Of a DNA stretch of 64,000 bases, positions 60,799 through 64,000 are shown one piece after another. The notes below the pieces were generated by a model. It saw nothing but the letters and a program-made list of their open reading frames with translations, was not told the origin of the DNA and ran no database searches. This stretch comes from Bosea sp. BIWAKO-01 (GTDB lineage Bacteria > Pseudomonadota > Alphaproteobacteria > Rhizobiales > Beijerinckiaceae). The stretch covers positions 806,001 through 870,000 of the forward strand of contig NZ_BCQA01000001.1 of assembly GCF_001748145.1 (NCBI RefSeq), given 5' to 3'. A program made the position numbers and the translations under genes. Each line of letters opens with the position of its first letter. The stretch's first letter is position 1.

Positions 60799-61575
60799 AT
60801 GGAGACAAAGATCATGCCCGACAGCCAGGCCCAGAAGAATTCCCCCTCGTACCGCCTGGCGGCGCTCGACCCCGATTTCATCCTTGGCGATTCGACACGC
60901 GGCGTGCGCTTCATGCTCGAATACCAGAAGGCCGAGGACCATTTGCGCGCGCGCGGCATCGTCTCGACCGTCGTCGTGTTCGGCTCGGCCCGCGTCCGGG
61001 AAGGAGACCGCTGGTACGAGGCGGCACGGCAATTCGCCCGCATTGCATCCGAGCGGGGCGGCGCGCTCATCGACGGTGAGAGCGGGCGCCATCATGTCAT
61101 CGCCACTGGCGGCGGGCCGGGGATCATGGAGGCAGCCAATCGCGGTGCGACGGAAGCGGGTGCGCTCTCGATCGGCTTCAACATCACGCTGCCGCACGAG
61201 CAGGAGCCGAACCCGTGGTCAACGCCGGACCTGACGTTCCGCTTCCACTATTTCGCGATGCGGAAGATGCACCTGGCAATGCGCGCTGCGGCGCTCGTCG
61301 TGTTTCCCGGCGGATTCGGCACGCTCGACGAACTCTTCGAGATCATGACGCTGAAGCAGACCGGCAAGATGCCGGCCGTACCGATCGTGCTCTACGACAG
61401 CGCCTTCTGGCGTGACCTGCTCAATCTCGATGCCATGGCGACGGCAAAATTCATCCGGCCGGAAGATCTTTCGCTGTTCTGCTACGCCGATACGCCGGAG
61501 GAAGCCTACCAGCGTGTCGTCGACGGCGCGGGCCAGAACTGGACCCTTCCCGCAAACGACAGCATGCAGACCTGA
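60799..61575 (+). CDS. LOG-family protein (cytokinin-activation/purine nucleotide phosphoribohydrolase type)
   Basis: A 258-residue protein of the LOG/lysine-decarboxylase-like family, which cleaves nucleoside 5'-monophosphates to the base. Its motifs are TGGGPGIMEAANRGA near residue 105 and the hallmark PGGFGTLDE near residue 175. The N-terminus is longer than in plant LOG enzymes, as in the type II bacterial group. AGGTGG lies 5 bases before the ATG at 60799; the ATG at 60814 is the alternative. A bidirectional terminator follows. Confidence 0.9.
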   Translation: METKIMPDSQAQKNSPSYRLAALDPDFILGDSTRGVRFMLEYQKAEDHLRARGIVSTVVVFGSARVREGDRWYEAARQFARIASERGGALIDGESGRHHVIATGGGPGIMEAANRGATEAGALSIGFNITLPHEQEPNPWSTPDLTFRFHYFAMRKMHLAMRAAALVVFPGGFGTLDELFEIMTLKQTGKMPAVPIVLYDSAFWRDLLNLDAMATAKFIRPEDLSLFCYADTPEEAYQRVVDGAGQNWTLPANDSMQT

Positions 61576-61581
61576 CAACGA

Positions 61582-61609
61582 AAAAGGCCGGCATCGCTGC
61601 CGGCCTTTT
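61582..61609. terminator. bidirectional terminator between LOG gene and rplT
   Basis: AAAAGGCCGGCA (61582-61593) and TGCCGGCCTTTT (61598-61609) are perfect reverse complements with a TCGC loop. The A-run on one side and T-run on the other allow it to end both the plus-strand LOG message and the minus-strand rpmI-rplT message. Confidence 0.92.
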
Positions 61610-61634
61610 CCAATTCACTTCGCCGAGGCGAAAC

Positions 61635-62009
61635 TCAGGCGGCCTTGGCTTCCGCGCTGAGGGCACCCTTCACCGTCTCGACCACGGCCGCAAAGGCGGC
61701 TGCGTCGTCGATGGCCAGCGCCGACAGCGTCTTGCGATCGAGCTCGATACCGGCCTTGGCGAGACCGCCAATGAAGACCGAGTACGTCAAGTCATGCTCA
61801 CGCACCGCAGCGTTGAGGCGCTGGATCCAGAGCGCGCGGAACGAGCGCTTCCGGTTCTTGCGGTCGCGATAGGCATACTGCATGGACCGATCGACGGCCG
61901 CCTTGGCAGCGCGGATCGTATTCTTGCGGCGGCCATAGAAACCCTTGGCGGCCTTGAGTGTCTTCTTGTGCTTGGCGTGGGACGTTACGCCCCGTTTCAC
62001 GCGAGCCAT
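61635..62009 (-). CDS. rplT: 50S ribosomal protein L20
   Basis: A 124-residue basic protein that starts large-subunit assembly by binding 23S rRNA. The start [16 protein letters not shown], the segment [17 protein letters not shown], and [16 protein letters not shown] are diagnostic. It follows rpmI by 28 bases. A bidirectional terminator lies after it, so it is not transcribed together with pheS, which is 2.6 kb further on. Confidence 0.98.
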   Translation of the reverse strand: MARVKRGVTSHAKHKKTLKAAKGFYGRRKNTIRAAKAAVDRSMQYAYRDRKNRKRSFRALWIQRLNAAVREHDLTYSVFIGGLAKAGIELDRKTLSALAIDDAAAFAAVVETVKGALSAEAKAA

Positions 62010-62037
62010 GTGTGATCTCCGGAAAGGTTAGAGGGCG

Positions 62038-62238
62038 TCAGCCGTTCGGCAGGAAGTATTTTTTCACGTTGGCGGCATCGCCCTCGAAGAGGGTTGCCGT
62101 GCCGCGGTGATTGCGGATCTGCTTGTTGGTCCGCTTGATCATGCCGTGACGCTTGCCGGCCTGGGCGTAGAGCACCTTGCCGGTTCCGGTGATCTTGAAG
62201 CGCTTTTTGGCGCTCGACTTCGTCTTGATCTTGGGCAT
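62038..62238 (-). CDS. rpmI: 50S ribosomal protein L35
   Basis: A 66-residue basic ribosomal protein. [18 protein letters not shown] at the start, the central basic stretch, and the end KKYFLPNG are family marks. It is the first gene of rpmI-rplT here; infC is not in the window. The leader of about 200 bases may carry L20 autoregulation, but I see no clear hallmark. Confidence 0.98.
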   Translation of the reverse strand: MPKIKTKSSAKKRFKITGTGKVLYAQAGKRHGMIKRTNKQIRNHRGTATLFEGDAANVKKYFLPNG

Positions 62239-62451
62239 TTGAGCTCCTCAATGGTCGCGGACGCGCGAGATGCGCCGCTTCGATTTTGCTTGCTGGAAGC
62301 AAAGTACGACCGCCACGGCAGCCCTTATCAGCCGGGCGATCGAAGGGCGCGCATATGACAGAAAAGCCCGGGGCTGGCAAGTGCAGGCGCTGCTCATGCC
62401 GAAAAGGCCGCATGGCGAACCGGAGCGGGTCCGGCTCCTTCCATATCCTGA

Positions 62452-62841
62452 TCAGCCCGGCTTTCCGGCGCGAGGCCCTCTGATCCCGATGCAATTGCCC
62501 CAGGGATCGCGAACCTGGCACATCCACAGATCACCGTCGATGGCCAGCGGCCCACGATAAAGTACCGCTCCGACCGCCTGCAAATGGGCAAGCGTTCGCT
62601 CGAAATCCTCCACCCGCCAATAGACGATCGAGCCCGCCGCGCCGCTGGGCACCTTCGTGTCGGCCGGAACGATTTCAAGTTGCGTCTCGCCAATCTGCAG
62701 AAAGGCGAATCCCGAAGGCTGGCTTGTCGCCGGAACGGCCCGGGGAAATGCGCTGCGATACCAAGCGAGCCCCGCGACCACGTCCGAGACGTGAACCAGA
62801 ACGGCCGAAATAGAACCCGTCACGGAAATCCTCGTGGTCAT
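62452..62841 (-). CDS. VOC-superfamily protein (glyoxalase/dioxygenase-like)
   Basis: A 129-residue two-module beta-alpha-beta-beta-beta protein. Segments VLVHVSDVVAGLAWYRSAF and LEIVPADTKV form the first module. YWRVEDFERTLAHLQAVGAV and VRDPWGNCIGI form the second; the metal ligands are expected at His17 and Glu57 of the first module. The substrate is unknown. It lies 42 bases after the LysR gene on the same strand and may be controlled with it. Confidence 0.78.
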   Translation of the reverse strand: MTTRISVTGSISAVLVHVSDVVAGLAWYRSAFPRAVPATSQPSGFAFLQIGETQLEIVPADTKVPSGAAGSIVYWRVEDFERTLAHLQAVGAVLYRGPLAIDGDLWMCQVRDPWGNCIGIRGPRAGKPG

Positions 62842-62883
62842 GATCTGAGGGGAGCCGAACGGGCCCGGACGCGCGCGGCAGCG

Positions 62884-63777
62884 CTACCCCTTATCAGCCC
62901 GGAAGAAGTCGATGAAAGCCCGCAGCGCCGGACGCATCTGCCGGCGGCTCGGATAATACACGTAGAATCCGTCGAATGGCGGACACCAATCCTCCAGAAC
63001 AGGCACCAGCCTGCCCTGCCCGAGCCCATCGCGGACATAGTCATCGAAGAGGAATGCGATGCCGGCACCATCGAGTGCGGCCTGGAGGACGAGCCGGTCA
63101 TCGCCCAGGATCAGCGGCCCCGTGACTTCGGGTTCGACGACGAGACCATCCTTCTCGAACTCCCAGCGATAGATCACGCCGCTTTCGAAGCGGAAGCGGA
63201 TGCAGCGATGCCCGGCCAGGTCGTGCGGCGTCAGCGGCATGTCCCGCCCGGCGAAATAGGACGGGGCCGCAACCGCGACGCCACGCATGGGCGGCCCGAT
63301 GCGAATGGCGATCATGTCGCGCTGCAGGCTCTCGCCGAGCCGGATCCCGGCATCGAACCCGCCCGCGACGACGTCGGCGAACCTGTCGTCAATGACGATT
63401 TCGAGCACGATGTCCGGATAGGCGGCGGCAAAGGCGCCGAGCTTCGGCGCCAGCACAAGATGAGCGGCGGTGCGCGGCACGGTGAGACGAAGATTGCCGG
63501 CGGGCTCGTCGCGCGAGGAAGTCGCCACGTCCAGTGCCAGGGCGATCTCCGACATCGCCGGCAGCAGCCGTTCCAGAAGCTGCGCCCCGGCCTCGGTGGG
63601 GGCGACGCTGCGTGTGCTGCGCGCCAGCAAGCGCACGCCGAGCCGGCTCTCCAGCAGCGACACGGCATGGCTGACGGCGGACGGCGCAATGCCGAGCTCG
63701 CGGGCCGCGCCACGGAACCCCCGATTGCGGGCGACTGCCGCGAGGACGGCGAGATGCGGGAGATCGGCGCGGTTCAT
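62884..63777 (-). CDS. LysR-family regulator, divergent from an aldo/keto reductase
   Basis: A 297-residue LysR regulator. The helix-turn-helix spans residues 5-64 (GAARELGIAPSAVSHAVSLLESRLG), and a two-lobed effector domain follows, with the WCPPFDGFYVYYPSRRQMRPALRAFIDF C-terminus typical of the group that sits beside aldo/keto reductases. The intergenic region of 96 bases contains a CTGTT-N6-AACAG repeat, which fits a LysR operator for the divergent pair. Confidence 0.88.
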   Translation of the reverse strand: MNRADLPHLAVLAAVARNRGFRGAARELGIAPSAVSHAVSLLESRLGVRLLARSTRSVAPTEAGAQLLERLLPAMSEIALALDVATSSRDEPAGNLRLTVPRTAAHLVLAPKLGAFAAAYPDIVLEIVIDDRFADVVAGGFDAGIRLGESLQRDMIAIRIGPPMRGVAVAAPSYFAGRDMPLTPHDLAGHRCIRFRFESGVIYRWEFEKDGLVVEPEVTGPLILGDDRLVLQAALDGAGIAFLFDDYVRDGLGQGRLVPVLEDWCPPFDGFYVYYPSRRQMRPALRAFIDFFRADKG

Positions 63778-63781
63778 TGAT

Positions 63782-63824
63782 CTGTTTTATCGAACAGGCC
63801 GTGCTTTCTCCAGGCGATTATCGA
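63782..63824. promoter_or_regulatory. LysR-type operator with repeated TTATCGA
   Basis: CTGTT (63782-63786) and AACAG (63793-63797) form an inverted repeat with a 6-base centre. TTATCGA occurs at 63787-63793 and again at 63818-63824, 31 bases apart, which is three turns of the helix. This fits a LysR recognition site plus an activation site between the divergent genes. Confidence 0.5.
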
Positions 63825-63873
63825 TCATTGGCGCAAGCCTCATCTGTATCGGATCACAGCAGAGGAGCCCGTG

Positions 63874-64000
63874 ATGCAAACCCGCAAGCTTGGTCAAGAA
63901 CTCGAAGTCTTCCCCGTCGGCCTCGGCTGCATGGGCATGACCTTCGCCTATGGCGGCCAGGAAGAGAGCGCCGCGATCACCACCCTGCGGCGCGCCGTCG
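63874..64000 (+). CDS. aldo/keto reductase, N-terminal part (cut by window edge)
   Basis: 42 residues are visible: MQTRKLGQELEVFPVGLG, then CMGMTFAYG and an EESAAITTLRRAV helix. This is the first strand and helix of an NADPH-dependent aldo/keto reductase barrel. AGAGGAG lies 8 bases before the ATG. The catalytic tetrad lies beyond the window. The divergent LysR gene probably regulates it. Confidence 0.85.
   Translation, partial: MQTRKLGQELEVFPVGLGCMGMTFAYGGQEESAAITTLRRAV

Noticed and set aside
60700..61079. A 324-residue SCO1-like protein extended to 61079
   Set aside because: The extra residues are out-of-frame translation of the LOG gene and low-complexity Arg-rich sequence; the proper C-terminus is found in the shifted frame.

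Overview
The window looks like the chromosome of a GC-rich alphaproteobacterium of the order Hyphomicrobiales (Rhizobiales). The evidence is a MucR/Ros regulator, DUF2336 and DUF1491 proteins, a nadABC operon behind a NadQ-like palindrome, exact TTAA-N7-TTAA (CtrA-type) boxes, and strong third-position GC bias. The gene content would fit Bosea or a close relative, but that genus call is only a guess. I saw no rRNA, tRNA, insertion sequence, prophage or CRISPR array. It reads as ordinary core genome with several small accessory blocks.

Layout. 1-11.7 kb: the start of a secreted protein, corA, two SDRs, a methyltransferase, a DmdC-like acyl-CoA dehydrogenase, sua5, a LysR regulator, acuI with a hairpin that buries its ribosome-binding site, an MFS carrier and a SleB-type wall hydrolase. 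11.7-13.3 kb: a GDCCVxC protein and a secreted repeat protein, each behind a structured leader. 13.3-19.6 kb: nadABC, infA, an RhlE-type helicase and a cold-shock protein. 19.6-28.8 kb: HAD and alpha/beta hydrolases, ppdK, a YcgN-type protein, a class A penicillin-binding protein, and a DUF1214/DUF1254 pair. 28.8-36.3 kb: a block rich in envelope and cell-cycle type genes (lipoprotein, DUF2336, DUF1491, membrane-anchored protein, PAS histidine kinase, sufE, mucR), where three exact CtrA boxes lie within 6.3 kb. 36.3-46.3 kb: oligopeptidase B, a membrane protein with an acidic linker, an iron superoxide dismutase, a chemoreceptor, a YdjC/HpnK deacetylase, an ArnC-like glycosyltransferase and murJ.

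46.4-53.7 kb: nitronate monooxygenase, branched-chain aminotransferase and azlCD in one minus-strand run; a phosphopantetheinyl transferase; two tandem TerC proteins; and a fluoroacetate-dehalogenase-like hydrolase translationally coupled to a tartrate/malate-type dehydrogenase. 53.9-62.2 kb: a rearranged version of the common rpmI-rplT-pheS-pheT operon. Here pheS and pheT are separated by a GT21 glycosyltransferase and an ASCH protein. rpmI-rplT is separated from pheS by a plus-strand block of two Cys-rich secreted proteins, an SCO1-like gene with a 3' frameshift, and a LOG-family gene. 62.4-64 kb: a VOC protein and a LysR regulator divergent from an aldo/keto reductase cut by the window edge.

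The least explained items are the acuI hairpin, the pheS-GT21-ASCH-pheT arrangement, the Cys-rich/SCO cassette, the defluorinase-like hydrolase operon, and the cluster of CtrA boxes. All names rest on reading motifs by eye. No database search was possible.
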